Below are positions 16,133 through 25,070 of a stretch of 64,000 nucleotides of DNA, piece by piece (position 1 is the stretch's first letter; every line of letters begins with the position of its first letter). Source of the stretch: Campylobacterota bacterium (lineage in GTDB: Bacteria; Babelota; Babeliae; Babelales; RVW-14); contig JACKCO010000004.1 of assembly GCA_020633995.1 (NCBI GenBank), positions 1 to 64,000 of the forward strand, in the 5' to 3' direction. The translations under genes were made by a program, and so were the position numbers. The notes beneath the pieces were generated by a model. It saw nothing but the letters and a program-made list of their open reading frames with translations. It was not told where the DNA came from and searched no databases.

Positions 16133-17293
16133 ATGATTAAAAAGAAGAATGGTGCGATTTTAGTTATTTGTCTGCTACTGCTCTCGGTGGTTGTCGTACT
16201 GGTGGAGCAATTGGCTCGAGGTGTGTTGGTTGGTGCCTATTTTACCCGTACAATGGTTGAGCGTGAGCATGCAAAAACATTAGCCCTCAATGGTGTCCGA
16301 CTTGCAATGTTACAAGTTGGCTTTGAGGAAAAGAAAAAAGAAGAGCAGGGTGAAATCAAACAAAACCAATCAGCAGATCTAGGTAAAGAAAGCGCCGAGA
16401 AAAAAGAGAGTAAGCGCTTGCAAAAATTTTTGTTGCGAAATCTGCCCCATCTAAATCGATGGCAGTCCTTTTATTTGAAACGACAGTATGATGGCATTGA
16501 TGGGCAAATTAAAATTTGTGTCAGCTGCGAGGGGGGTAAAATTAATATTAACGAGGCGTTTGATTTTAAGGCTCAGCAATTTAAGAGTGAGTATCAGATG
16601 CTTTTAAGGGGACTTGAAATTAAAGGTAAGCTTGCAGCTGGAGAAATTCTTAAGCGACTTACTGATTTTTTAAAAGAGCGTAATCGGAAGCTTGATGATA
16701 TTTCGCAGCTATCCGATATTTCTGAATTTAAAGAACTGGATGTTTTTTATTCACCTCCTCTGGCTCCGGTTAAGGAACAAAAAGCACAATCCAAACAAAC
16801 GCTTGCGTTGCAGGATATCTTTACGACATGGACGACAGATGATAAAATTAACCCTCTTTGGCTTTCAGATTCTTTGTGTGCCATTTTGGGGTTGCGGCGA
16901 CCATTTGCAGATGATGCAAAAAAGCGTAAAGAGGTGTTTAAAAATTTTGTGGTAAACTTTAAAAAAGAGTGGACGCAAGATTGGGCTACAAATTGGCAAT
17001 ACCTAGAGCCTTTGTATGAGCAGCGGCCCCAAATACTTGATAATGTTAAGAGAATTTTTTCGTCGGAACTTTTGCCGAAAACATTTTCTGTGCTATCTTC
17101 TGGAAAAGTAGGTAATGTTGAGCAAACACTACTTGCCCTAATCAAAGAAGTTGAGGTTAAGACCGGTAAAGATAAAAAAGAAAAAGACGGCACCCAGCGG
17201 CAATTGCCTGCTCAGGAAGCTGTAAAAAAACAAGAACAATCCGATAAAGCACCAGAAAAAGAATATAAAATTATTCGGCTTTATTGGATGTGA
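16133..17293 (+). CDS. gspK: Minor pseudopilin, GspK-like
   Basis: A 386-residue protein with the GspK-type N-terminus KKKNG then AILVICLLLLSVVVVLVEQLA. Glu at +5 is absent, as is normal for GspK, and here the junction does have Gly. Later segments (GKININEAFDF, LLRGLEIKGKL, ILKRLTDFLKERNRKLDDISQL) resemble the helical SAM-like part of GspK, which caps the pseudopilus. The tail is rich in Lys, Glu and Gln. It ends the pseudopilin block, 18 bases before the MCE-domain gene, so all seven genes may share one transcript. Confidence 0.8.
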   Translation: MIKKKNGAILVICLLLLSVVVVLVEQLARGVLVGAYFTRTMVEREHAKTLALNGVRLAMLQVGFEEKKKEEQGEIKQNQSADLGKESAEKKESKRLQKFLLRNLPHLNRWQSFYLKRQYDGIDGQIKICVSCEGGKININEAFDFKAQQFKSEYQMLLRGLEIKGKLAAGEILKRLTDFLKERNRKLDDISQLSDISEFKELDVFYSPPLAPVKEQKAQSKQTLALQDIFTTWTTDDKINPLWLSDSLCAILGLRRPFADDAKKRKEVFKNFVVNFKKEWTQDWATNWQYLEPLYEQRPQILDNVKRIFSSELLPKTFSVLSSGKVGNVEQTLLALIKEVEVKTGKDKKEKDGTQRQLPAQEAVKKQEQSDKAPEKEYKIIRLYWM

Positions 17294-17311
17294 TAAAATT
17301 GGGAAGTATTC

Positions 17312-18823
17312 GTGAATTTAGAGACGCGTGTAGGAGCATTTATACTTGTCGCCATAGGCGTGTTCCTTTACCTAAGTATCAATATTCGTTCATTTAGATT
17401 GGACAAGGATCAGTACTATTCGTATAGAGCTTATTTTGAAGATACGGGTGGACTGACAAGTAAAGCGCCTGTAAAAATAGCTGGTGTTGAAGTTGGTTGG
17501 GTTGATCGCATTGACTTGCTATCTGACGGTAAGGCAGAGGTTATCTTGCGCATCAGTAAAAACATTAAATTAGCAAAAAATGCTTATGCAATGATCCATC
17601 AGGATGGTCTGATTGGAACGAAGAACTTAGAAATTGATCCTGGAGATTCGTCAACAGGTTTTCTATTGCCTGGGAGTATGCTGTCAATGCCTGGGAGGAC
17701 CCCCGCTAGCTGGGGTGAATTGCTTGATCAGGTTCGAGATATTGCATCTACTGTGCAGGATATAACTTCGTCGTTTAAAAACACGTTTGCAACGCAAAGG
17801 GGTGAAGGTCAAATGCAAGGAGCACTCGATGCTGTTGCAAAAGCGACAGATCGCATTGCAGATTTTTCTTTGGTGATGCAGCGTACCATGAAAAATAACG
17901 AAGAAAATATTAATGTTATTGCTTCAGACTTGCGTTCATCTGTTGCAAGTTTAAAAGATAGCATCCCGCAAGTTACCGACGCGGTGCAAAAAGGTGCAGA
18001 TAAATTTGGTGATGCTGCCGATGGAGCTAAGCAAACTTTTAATGGAGCAACAGAGGTAGTTGAAAAAATCAACAGCGGCAAGGGAGTAGTTGGGAAATTG
18101 ATCAATGAAGATGAAACGTATGGAGATTTGAAGAAGACGATTCGTGGATTTAGGGATTATGTAGGTAAGCAAACAGGTTTGATGCTCAATATTGATATGC
18201 ATGGGGAAAGTTTTCTTCGCCATAACAATTCAAAAGGTTATTTTGAACTTCGCTTACGTCCAAACTCTGATTTCTTTTACTTGATACAGTTTGTAGGAGA
18301 TGAACAGGGAAGTCTCTCGTATGAAGATATTTTCTATACTCGACGTGATGAGAAGGGCAATATTTTACGTGCTAGTGAGCTCAATGTTCCACTTGAGCGC
18401 AAAATTGAGTTTGCTGACCATGTGGAAAAAGTGGTACGTAAAAAGTTTGATGTTTTATTTGGGATGCAGTTTGGTAAGCGCTTTGACCGTCTCGCTTTCC
18501 GTATTGGGATGTTTGAGAGCACGTTTGGTCTTGGCGCCGATTATTATGTTCCTCTACCAACAGATAAAATGCACTGGGTAACAACGATTGAAGCTTTTGA
18601 TTTTAGAGGGAAAAATAGGTTGCCATTGCATGATATGAGGCCGCATGTCAAATGGCTTAACAGAGTATTTTTCTTTAAAAATATGTATACCAATTTTGGT
18701 ATAGACGACGTTTTCAGTAAACGTCGAGCGAATCCATTTTTCGGTGGAGGCTTGCGATTTGGAGATGATGATCTTAAGTATTTGCTGGGGACTCTTCCAA
18801 TTGGTAAAGCTGGCGGTGCTTAG
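17312..18823 (+). CDS. MCE/MlaD-domain lipid-transport protein with long, possibly barrel C-terminus
   Basis: MlaD-type proteins bind lipid in the periplasm and work with an ABC transporter to move phospholipids between membranes. An N-terminal anchor (GAFILVAIGVFLYLSINI) is followed by one MCE domain at ~35-120 (DTGGLTSKAPVKIAGVEVGWVDRI, DGLIGTKNLEIDPG). Then come amphipathic helices (~135-260) rich in Ala/Asp and a C-terminal ~220 residues with alternating polar/aromatic strands (YFELRLRPNSDFFYLIQF, FDVLFGMQFGKRFDRLAFRIGMF, FFGGGLRF). That last part looks like an outer-membrane beta-barrel or large beta domain. No MlaE/MlaF neighbour is seen; it follows gspK by 18 bases from GTG 17312. Confidence 0.85.
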   Translation: MNLETRVGAFILVAIGVFLYLSINIRSFRLDKDQYYSYRAYFEDTGGLTSKAPVKIAGVEVGWVDRIDLLSDGKAEVILRISKNIKLAKNAYAMIHQDGLIGTKNLEIDPGDSSTGFLLPGSMLSMPGRTPASWGELLDQVRDIASTVQDITSSFKNTFATQRGEGQMQGALDAVAKATDRIADFSLVMQRTMKNNEENINVIASDLRSSVASLKDSIPQVTDAVQKGADKFGDAADGAKQTFNGATEVVEKINSGKGVVGKLINEDETYGDLKKTIRGFRDYVGKQTGLMLNIDMHGESFLRHNNSKGYFELRLRPNSDFFYLIQFVGDEQGSLSYEDIFYTRRDEKGNILRASELNVPLERKIEFADHVEKVVRKKFDVLFGMQFGKRFDRLAFRIGMFESTFGLGADYYVPLPTDKMHWVTTIEAFDFRGKNRLPLHDMRPHVKWLNRVFFFKNMYTNFGIDDVFSKRRANPFFGGGLRFGDDDLKYLLGTLPIGKAGGA

Positions 18824-18998
18824 AATTTTTTGGGGTCGCATCAATATACAGATAGTTCAGATCCTCTTCCTCATCATCTTCATCAACGAAAACAAAGTTG
18901 ATGTTGTAGTGAGTGTAGTAGATCTCATCATAAACTTCTTCATAGCAATAATAGCTTAGTATTTCTGATTGTATGTTACTGTTTGTATTATTTATCAT
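18774..18998 (-). CDS. Doubtful small acidic ORF in the 18824-19167 gap
   Basis: The 344-base gap between the MCE gene and the aminotransferase is AT-rich with a TCATCATCTTCATC-like stretch. One 74-codon leftward frame runs through it and 50 bases into the MCE gene. The product would be acidic and Tyr-rich (DEDDEEEDLNYLY), with no signal peptide, no recognisable domain and no good ribosome binding site before ATG 18998. I see no RNA gene or terminator with a clear stem here. A chance frame caused by the low-complexity stretch is the likelier explanation. Confidence 0.2.
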   Translation of the reverse strand: MINNTNSNIQSEILSYYCYEEVYDEIYYTHYNINFVFVDEDDEEEDLNYLYIDATPKNSKHRQLYQLEESPANT

Positions 18999-19167
18999 TT
19001 GAAAAATATTCTTTTATTTGTCTTAACTAAAGGCTTTTATATTTTTTCATTATCTATATTTTAAGTCAGAAGTATAGATGTGATTTGGGTAAAATCAATA
19101 ATGTTCTTACGTCGATAGTTTTTTTACCTGGGAGAAGGGGTAGAAATTTTTATTTGAAAGGGTTTTG

Positions 19168-20328
19168 ATGTTAAATCTTCCGTTCTCAGAAATTAAGCGG
19201 ATTGAGGAGCTTGTTCGTGGTGATAAAGATAATATATCGCTCTCACAGGGCGCTCTTAAACTAGGTGGTATTCCCCTGCAAATAAAGCAGCATGTCCAGA
19301 CATTGTTGAGCACAGACATAACTGACTACTATGGCAGCTGCTGGGGGCTCGATATTTTACGTGAGCGCTTGGCCCAAACCCTATCTGCTCGATATCATAC
19401 AAAATTGACTACAGATCAAATTTTACCCACACATGGTTGTATTGGTGGGCTGTCGATCTTGTACCTTTCAATTCTTGCCCCCGGCGATGAAGTCATTATT
19501 CCTGAGCCTAGCTATCCAGCCTATCGGGTGCTTGCTCAAGCGGCGCGGGCAAATGTTGTGACAGTGTCATGTCTTGAAGATGACAATTTTGAACGCGGTG
19601 TTTCTTGGCAGTTTGACATTGAAAAAATTAAGGCAGCAACGACTTCCAAAACAAGGATGATTGTTTTTTCAAATCCGTGTAATCCTACGGGGTATGTTAT
19701 TTCTGCTGTACAAATTCGTCAGCTGCTTGAGTGGTGCGCTCAAAAGGGCATTTATTTGGTCGTTGACGAAGCGTACGCTGATTATATTTTTGAAGGTGAT
19801 TTTACATCCTCACTGGCGTTGCTTAATGAGTCTGAGTGGCTTGTTAGTGCCCATACTTTTTCAAAAAACTTTGCCATGAGCGGTTGGCGTGTTGGATTTC
19901 TTGCTGCGCACCCTAAGCTTATTAAGGCGCTTGTTGGTATGCAAGATGCGCTTTTGAATTGTTTAAATAATTCAGCTCAATATGCCGCACTGTATGCTCT
20001 GGATCATCCCGAGATTGTTCAGTCGTTTTATCAGCAAGTTAAAGAAAATCGTAATCGTGCCGTAGAGTTATTAGAACCGGTGGTTGCAAAAGGATTGATT
20101 AAATATTCTTACCCGAATGCTGGATTTTATATTTTCTTGAAAACGCGCTATGATCGTACAGCTGATGTCTGTATGGACATTTTGCAAAGCAAAAAAGTAT
20201 CATTGGTTCCGGGCTCTGGTTTTGGGGACAGCGTTCAATCATTTATACGAGTTTGTTTTGCTCGTGAAAAAGATTTGCTGGAGAAGGGGTTAACTCGTTT
20301 AACTCAGTATTTATTGAAAGAGGAATGA
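19168..20328 (+). CDS. PLP-dependent class I/II aminotransferase
   Basis: Fold-type I aminotransferase that moves an amino group between an amino acid and a 2-oxo acid. Start ATG 19168 lies 5 bases after GAAAGGG. Landmarks in order are ITDYYGSCWGLDILRERLA (substrate-arm region), LPTHGCIGGL (PLP phosphate region), PEPSYPAYR, FSNPCNPTGYV (the Asn that contacts PLP), VVDEAYADYIF (Asp/Tyr pair), the Schiff-base Lys in HTFSKNFAMSGWRVGF (~232) and FIRVCFA with the carboxylate-binding Arg. It most resembles aspartate/aromatic-type enzymes; substrate cannot be fixed. It overlaps the methyltransferase start by 4 bases. Confidence 0.92.
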   Translation: MLNLPFSEIKRIEELVRGDKDNISLSQGALKLGGIPLQIKQHVQTLLSTDITDYYGSCWGLDILRERLAQTLSARYHTKLTTDQILPTHGCIGGLSILYLSILAPGDEVIIPEPSYPAYRVLAQAARANVVTVSCLEDDNFERGVSWQFDIEKIKAATTSKTRMIVFSNPCNPTGYVISAVQIRQLLEWCAQKGIYLVVDEAYADYIFEGDFTSSLALLNESEWLVSAHTFSKNFAMSGWRVGFLAAHPKLIKALVGMQDALLNCLNNSAQYAALYALDHPEIVQSFYQQVKENRNRAVELLEPVVAKGLIKYSYPNAGFYIFLKTRYDRTADVCMDILQSKKVSLVPGSGFGDSVQSFIRVCFAREKDLLEKGLTRLTQYLLKEE

Positions 20329-21077
20329 TGAAACAGCAACCTGACTACGGGCTTGATGCGCCGGCAGTGATACGGAATTTAGTAATCGCTGCGGTTCTTG
20401 TACCATTTTTCTATAAGGTGTTTTTTGCATATCTTAATGTTCGATTTCCGTCGTTTCTTTTTACTTTCCTTTCTTCATGGATTTGGTTTGGCATTATTTT
20501 TGCTTCGTTCATTCTTCCAGCTTTGTTTATGTATTTGAGTAGCAGGTATGGTAAACACCGTTTGCGTGACCAAATGATCACGGGCCTCCGCTTGAAGGGG
20601 AATGAACGGGTGCTTGATGTTGGTTGTGGTCGTGGACTTATGTTAGTTGGTATAGCGAAAAAGCTAACAACAGGAAGAGCTGTTGGCATTGATACGTGGG
20701 ATGAGGCAGATCTTTCGGGTAATAGTTTGCAGGCGGCTCAAGAAAATGCAACGCTTGAGCAGGTTGAACAGAGGGTCGAGATTATTACTGGCAATGCATG
20801 TCGTTTACCGTTTGAAGATAACCTGTTTGATATTGTCGTTTCAAATTTGGTGCTTCACAATATTGACGGTCAGCTCGCCCGTGAGCGTGCATTGCAAGAG
20901 ATCGTTCGTGTGTTAAAGCCTGGTGGAGAAGTGTTGATTTCTGATTTTTTGTACACTAATGAATATAGTAGAGTATTAAAAAGAGCTGGCTTGAAAAATG
21001 TAAAACGCACTGGTCTGCAGTTGCTAATTTTTCCGCCAGTAAGATTAGTAACAGGCCTAAAAAAAGCTAAAGCATAA
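20325..21077 (+). CDS. Membrane-anchored SAM-dependent methyltransferase
   Basis: Class I methyltransferase preceded by two membrane segments (VIRNLVIAAVLVPFFYKVFFAYL and LSSWIWFGIIFASFILPALFMYL, ~15-70). SAM-binding motif I is VLDVGCGRGLML (~95); others are AVGIDTW, ITGNACRLPFEDNLFDIVVSNLVLHNI and VRVLKPGGEVLISDF. This order fits small-molecule or lipid methyltransferases of the UbiE/MenG type rather than RNA enzymes. It overlaps the aminotransferase by 4 bases and is followed 13 bases later by murC, so three genes share an operon. The substrate is unknown; the anchor suggests a lipid or envelope molecule. Confidence 0.85.
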   Translation: MMKQQPDYGLDAPAVIRNLVIAAVLVPFFYKVFFAYLNVRFPSFLFTFLSSWIWFGIIFASFILPALFMYLSSRYGKHRLRDQMITGLRLKGNERVLDVGCGRGLMLVGIAKKLTTGRAVGIDTWDEADLSGNSLQAAQENATLEQVEQRVEIITGNACRLPFEDNLFDIVVSNLVLHNIDGQLARERALQEIVRVLKPGGEVLISDFLYTNEYSRVLKRAGLKNVKRTGLQLLIFPPVRLVTGLKKAKA

Positions 21078-21090
21078 GTAAAGTTAAAGT

Positions 21091-22560
21091 ATGTATAAAA
21101 AAAGAGAACATATTCATTTTGTTGGTGTTGGCGGCATTGGAATGAGTGGTATTGCTGAAATTGTTCGACTGCAGGGCTATCCAGTTTCTGGATGTGATGG
21201 GGCTGCACAGTCTTCAAAGCTTAACCATCTTAAGGGACTTGGTTGTACTATTTATCATGGACATTGTAAGGATCATGTTAATGATGCAGACGTTTTAGTT
21301 TATTCATCAGCGATAGACCAAGATAATGAAGAAATTGCTGCCGCAAAAACAAAAGGTGTTCCTGTTATTTCTCGTGCACTTATGCTTGCAGAGCTTATGC
21401 GCACAAAGTTTAGCATAGCGGTTTCAGGTTCGCATGGAAAAACAACAACAACATCGATGATTTCTCATATTTTAATTGAAGCACGGCTCAACCCGACGGT
21501 CATTGTTGGAGGAGTGCTTAAAAACATTGCCAGCAACGCGCAGTTGGGACAAAGTGATCTGCTTATTGCTGAAGCTGATGAAAGTGATCGCTCGCTTCTT
21601 TATTTAAATCCTACAATGGCAGTAGTGACCAATGTGGATGCAGAGCATCTTGATATGTATGCTGATTTGGATGATGTTAAATCAACATTTAAGAATTTTT
21701 TAGAACGGTTACCTTTTTATGGTAAAGCATTTTTATGTGCTGACGACCAGCCGTTAGTATCTCTGCTACCGCTTCCCCACATTTGTGTGACAAAATATGG
21801 CTTCTCTGATGATGCTGACTTGCAAGGAGAAGTTGTTGAGCTGGGGGATACAGTTTCAGTTTTTGATGTATATAGTTATAAGGTTGATACTACTGGCCAG
21901 AGGCAGCGAACACTAATTGGACGTATGAAGCTTAATATGCCTGGGGTACATAATGTTCAAAATGCGCTTGCAGCCATTGCCGTTGCACGAGAGTGTGATG
22001 TGTCATTTGAAGTTATAGCACAGGCGTTGGCAACATTTGGTGGTGTTGAGCGCCGGTTTGAATTAAAAGGGATATGTAAGGGTGCCGAGCTTTTTGATGA
22101 CTATGGCCATCATCCAACAGAGATTAAGCATACATTAACGGTTGCAAGAAAGCGGGCACGTAAAAAATTATATGTAGCCTTTCAGCCGCACCGTTTTACA
22201 CGTACCCAAAAATTATGGCAAGAGTTTGTCGATGTATTTTGCGCTCAACAGGATTATGTCATTGATAGATTGTTTATTGCTGATATTTACCCTGCAAGCG
22301 AAAAGCCTATTGCTGAGATTACCTCGTTCAATTTAGCTCGGGCCATGGCTGAGCAGAATCCATTGCTTGATGTTATTTATTGTGCATCCTATGAGCAAGT
22401 AAAAGATCGAGCCCTAGATATTTTGCAAGAGGGGGACCTATTCGTTACTGTTGGAGCTGGAAAAATTAATTGTGTGCTTGCAATGCTTGCCGAGTATGAA
22501 CAAGAAGGCACTCCTCAGTCTTTAGATTTGTCAAGAAAGTCGCAGAGTGAGCGCCTTTAA
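21091..22560 (+). CDS. murC: UDP-N-acetylmuramate--L-alanine ligase
   Basis: MurC adds L-alanine to UDP-MurNAc, the first peptide step of peptidoglycan precursor synthesis in the cytoplasm. The N-terminal Rossmann domain starts HFVGVGGIGMSGIAEI and contains the YSSAI strand. The central ATPase has the P-loop SGSHGKTTTTSMI (~112) and EADESD, VVTNVDAEHLDMY. The C-terminal domain has GGVERRFELKG, DDYGHHPTEI and FQPHRFTRT, all typical MurC motifs. Length 489 is slightly long because of a C-terminal tail. With ddl at the other end of the window it shows that this organism builds a peptide-crosslinked wall. Confidence 0.97.
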   Translation: MYKKREHIHFVGVGGIGMSGIAEIVRLQGYPVSGCDGAAQSSKLNHLKGLGCTIYHGHCKDHVNDADVLVYSSAIDQDNEEIAAAKTKGVPVISRALMLAELMRTKFSIAVSGSHGKTTTTSMISHILIEARLNPTVIVGGVLKNIASNAQLGQSDLLIAEADESDRSLLYLNPTMAVVTNVDAEHLDMYADLDDVKSTFKNFLERLPFYGKAFLCADDQPLVSLLPLPHICVTKYGFSDDADLQGEVVELGDTVSVFDVYSYKVDTTGQRQRTLIGRMKLNMPGVHNVQNALAAIAVARECDVSFEVIAQALATFGGVERRFELKGICKGAELFDDYGHHPTEIKHTLTVARKRARKKLYVAFQPHRFTRTQKLWQEFVDVFCAQQDYVIDRLFIADIYPASEKPIAEITSFNLARAMAEQNPLLDVIYCASYEQVKDRALDILQEGDLFVTVGAGKINCVLAMLAEYEQEGTPQSLDLSRKSQSERL

Positions 22561-22589
22561 TTGACAAAAAAGATAAGATGGGCGATACT
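22561..22589 (+). promoter_or_regulatory. Strong sigma70-type promoter for the barrel gene
   Basis: A consensus TTGACA (22561-22566) begins at the base after the murC stop. GATACT (22584-22589) follows after a 17-base spacer. The leader to ATG 22642 is about 45 bases. The quality of the -35 box fits an abundant outer-membrane protein. Confidence 0.6.
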
Positions 22590-22641
22590 CTCACACTCAA
22601 CTTTTTCTGAAATTATGTTTATTGTTTGAAAGGAATTTTAC

Positions 22642-24660
22642 ATGCAACGAATAATGCAACCTTTGGCGAGCACGCTGTTTTGCTTAGCGGTATTTGTGTC
22701 TTGCCTACATGCACAAGATACTCAGGGAACTATGAGTAACCCCCAAAGTCTTGATTTAGGCAAAAAACCGCCTCTTTTTATTGAAAATGGTGATTACAAA
22801 CTTAATTTTGGTGGTAGGGCTTGCGTAGAACATTATTACCAGGACAATATTTATCTCTTGAATGGATGTATGCCAGATGAGAACGAATACTTCAAGCATA
22901 CGGTGGATACGTCCTTACACTTTGTGTACGGAGAAAAGAAGTATGGACATAAGGCTGTACAGGCATTTACTGCTTTGCGTAGTAAGGGTATTTGGGGTAA
23001 GCCTGCATCGTTTTCAGATCGTGAGTCCGGGCCAAACAGTCCATCAGAAGTAAAAATTAGCGACTCACTGGTTGGAAGTCACTCTCACACCACCGGTAAA
23101 CCTTTGATCTGGGCAAAAGAAGCGTGGCTTCAGTTTAGTTTAAATGCAGCCATTGGTTACCACAGCCCTCTAGTTCATACCCTCAAACTAGGGTATTTCC
23201 CATTTGATCTAGGAAGAGGTATTGCTCTTGGTTCAGCATATGGTTTGAATAAAGAATTTTTGGGTTTGTATTCCTACCCTGAAGACAAGGCTCCTCCAGG
23301 CATTTTGTTACATGGGGAATTTTTCAAAGACCGTTTTGCCTACGATATTTACTATGCAAAGTTTGAAGAACGTAGTAAAGGACTTTCGGACACAATTAAT
23401 ACAGTTAACGCGCACATAGTTGGTCGTCGCGAAACCCCATGGCGTGGTGTGAATAAAGATGATGAATTGATTGCTGGTCGCATTAAGGTCAAGCCCGTTT
23501 ATGATCACGATAAAATTGGAACATTAGAGCTTGAACCGTATGTTTTTTATAATGCTGCGTCTGATCAAAAAGTGGAAATAGCTCCTGACTCAAAATCACA
23601 GTGGGGTGCTTTTGGTATTGCGCTCGAGCATAAGGTTAAAAACTTTGAGTGGGGTGGAGAAGTTGCGGTTAATTATGGTCATGAAACCTTGTTTCCCATT
23701 GATCGTAATAAGTCACAGATTAAGCGTACAAGGGCTTCAAATGGAGAAGAATTTGCTTATTTGACCGAAGAATATTCGCATATTTTACAAAAAGGCCTAG
23801 TTACATCTGACCCTAATATGACTATTAATGCTCCTGTAACACAGGTGAGCGAAGAGTATGCACTTAGGTCTGGACTTGACTGCAAAGGTAATATTGAAGT
23901 TCCTACAGACGGTAAATTCGATGATTTTTCTAATAAGAGTGATCGTTTTATAAAAGGTTATGTTAATAAGTTTACCGGATGGATGGGGGTCATTGATGCT
24001 GCCTACACCTTTGAGGATATCCACTTGACTGTTGCAGGTGCATATGGCTATGCATCGGGAGATAAAAGTCCGCATTCAGAGGAAGTAAATAAACGTTATG
24101 GTGGATTTAATGGGTTGCACGAAGTGTATTCTGGTAAGCGAGTAAAAAGCGTTATAATTTTGGGAGAGCGCTTTTTGAAAATGCCAGTTACCCTTGTTGG
24201 GGGAGAGCGCGAAGCCATCGTAGATGTCACATTTAGTGATATTGCATATGCTGGCGTGAGTGCCCTGTGGAAACCCAATACCCGGGTTAAGGGTCTAAAA
24301 ATTAATCCAAACCTACTGTTTTATTGGAAAACTAAGACATCTGCAAAATTTGATGCAGAGAAGGGTGAGGCATCAACGACAGAAAAAGCGCGTAACTTTA
24401 TGGGAACGGAATTTAATATAATGTCGTCGCTGCAGTTATCTAAAGATCTCACTATGGCTTGCAATACTGGATTATTTGCTCCAGCTGGCTACTTTACTGA
24501 TATTAAGGGTGTCCCGCTTGATAAAAACTTTTTTAGGCGTTTGGTTAAAACCCCAGCGAATTTTGGTGTCCTTGAAGCAAATGAGACGCTTGCAAAGCTA
24601 TATTCACTTGGCAATGATACGTCATATTATTTGAAAGTTGGCGTAGAATACAAGTTCTAG
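22642..24660 (+). CDS. Large outer-membrane beta-barrel protein
   Basis: A 672-residue protein with a signal peptide (IMQPLASTLFCLAVFVSCLHA, cleavage before QDTQG). The rest alternates polar and hydrophobic/aromatic residues in short strands (YKLNFGGRACVEHYYQ, VHTLKLGYFPFDLGRGIAL, FEWGGEVAVNYGHE). It ends in YYLKVGVEYKF, a terminal Phe preceded by alternating hydrophobics, the sorting signal read by the BAM complex. It is therefore very probably an outer-membrane channel or porin-like protein; the cargo is unknown. It is a single transcription unit between a promoter at 22561 and a hairpin at 24667. Confidence 0.82.
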   Translation: MQRIMQPLASTLFCLAVFVSCLHAQDTQGTMSNPQSLDLGKKPPLFIENGDYKLNFGGRACVEHYYQDNIYLLNGCMPDENEYFKHTVDTSLHFVYGEKKYGHKAVQAFTALRSKGIWGKPASFSDRESGPNSPSEVKISDSLVGSHSHTTGKPLIWAKEAWLQFSLNAAIGYHSPLVHTLKLGYFPFDLGRGIALGSAYGLNKEFLGLYSYPEDKAPPGILLHGEFFKDRFAYDIYYAKFEERSKGLSDTINTVNAHIVGRRETPWRGVNKDDELIAGRIKVKPVYDHDKIGTLELEPYVFYNAASDQKVEIAPDSKSQWGAFGIALEHKVKNFEWGGEVAVNYGHETLFPIDRNKSQIKRTRASNGEEFAYLTEEYSHILQKGLVTSDPNMTINAPVTQVSEEYALRSGLDCKGNIEVPTDGKFDDFSNKSDRFIKGYVNKFTGWMGVIDAAYTFEDIHLTVAGAYGYASGDKSPHSEEVNKRYGGFNGLHEVYSGKRVKSVIILGERFLKMPVTLVGGEREAIVDVTFSDIAYAGVSALWKPNTRVKGLKINPNLLFYWKTKTSAKFDAEKGEASTTEKARNFMGTEFNIMSSLQLSKDLTMACNTGLFAPAGYFTDIKGVPLDKNFFRRLVKTPANFGVLEANETLAKLYSLGNDTSYYLKVGVEYKF

Positions 24661-24666
24661 AAAATA

Positions 24667-24712
24667 ACACAAAAAAGGAAGCCGCTTTGCAAAGCTGCTT
24701 CCTTTTTTGTGT
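24667..24712. terminator. Bidirectional terminator between convergent genes
   Basis: ACACAAAAAAGGAAG (24667-24681) pairs with CTTCCTTTTTTGTGT (24698-24712); inside, GCTTT/AAAGC extends the stem to a tiny loop. The A/T runs within the arms give a U-rich 3' arm in both directions, serving the barrel gene and the thioredoxin genes. Confidence 0.85.
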
Positions 24713-24726
24713 ATTACTGTGTCTAA

Positions 24727-25044
24727 TCAGCCTAGGCTGGCTTCAATTTTTTTCTTGAGATTATCTTTACTCATCGATCCGTTCGCCCTGCCAACTTCAT
24801 GACCATCTTTGATTATAACAAATGTCGGGACTGAGGCGACGTTCATCTGGACAGCGCTTTCGCGTGAATTGTCAATGTTGTATTCGGCAAATTTGCAGCT
24901 TGACATTTCTTCGGCGAGCTCTTCAAAGACAGGGGCCATCGTTTTGCAAGCGCCGCACTCCGTTGCAAAAAACTTGACCACAACTGGGGTGCTTGATTGC
25001 ATGACCTCTTGGTCAAAGTTTTGGTCATTTACCGCTTTGGCCAT
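24727..25044 (-). CDS. Thioredoxin with unusual CGAC active site
   Basis: A 105-residue thioredoxin-fold protein with TPVVVKFFATECGACKTMAPVFEELAEE, the cis-Pro region ASVPTFVIIKDG and a final helix. The redox pair is C-G-A-C rather than C-G-P-C, and the preceding Trp is Glu. Changing the middle residues is known to shift redox potential in this family, so the role may differ from that of the neighbouring canonical copy. There is no signal peptide, so it is cytoplasmic. It begins 26 bases after the first thioredoxin gene and is probably co-transcribed. Confidence 0.9.
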   Translation of the reverse strand: MAKAVNDQNFDQEVMQSSTPVVVKFFATECGACKTMAPVFEELAEEMSSCKFAEYNIDNSRESAVQMNVASVPTFVIIKDGHEVGRANGSMSKDNLKKKIEASLG

Positions 25045-25070
25045 TTTCCTCTCTCCTTTTTTGTTAAGGG

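Noticed and set aside
18744..18959. 71-codon plus-strand ORF at the end of the MCE gene
   Set aside because: It overlaps the MCE coding region in another frame and has no binding site; the hydrophobic end comes from AT-rich sequence.
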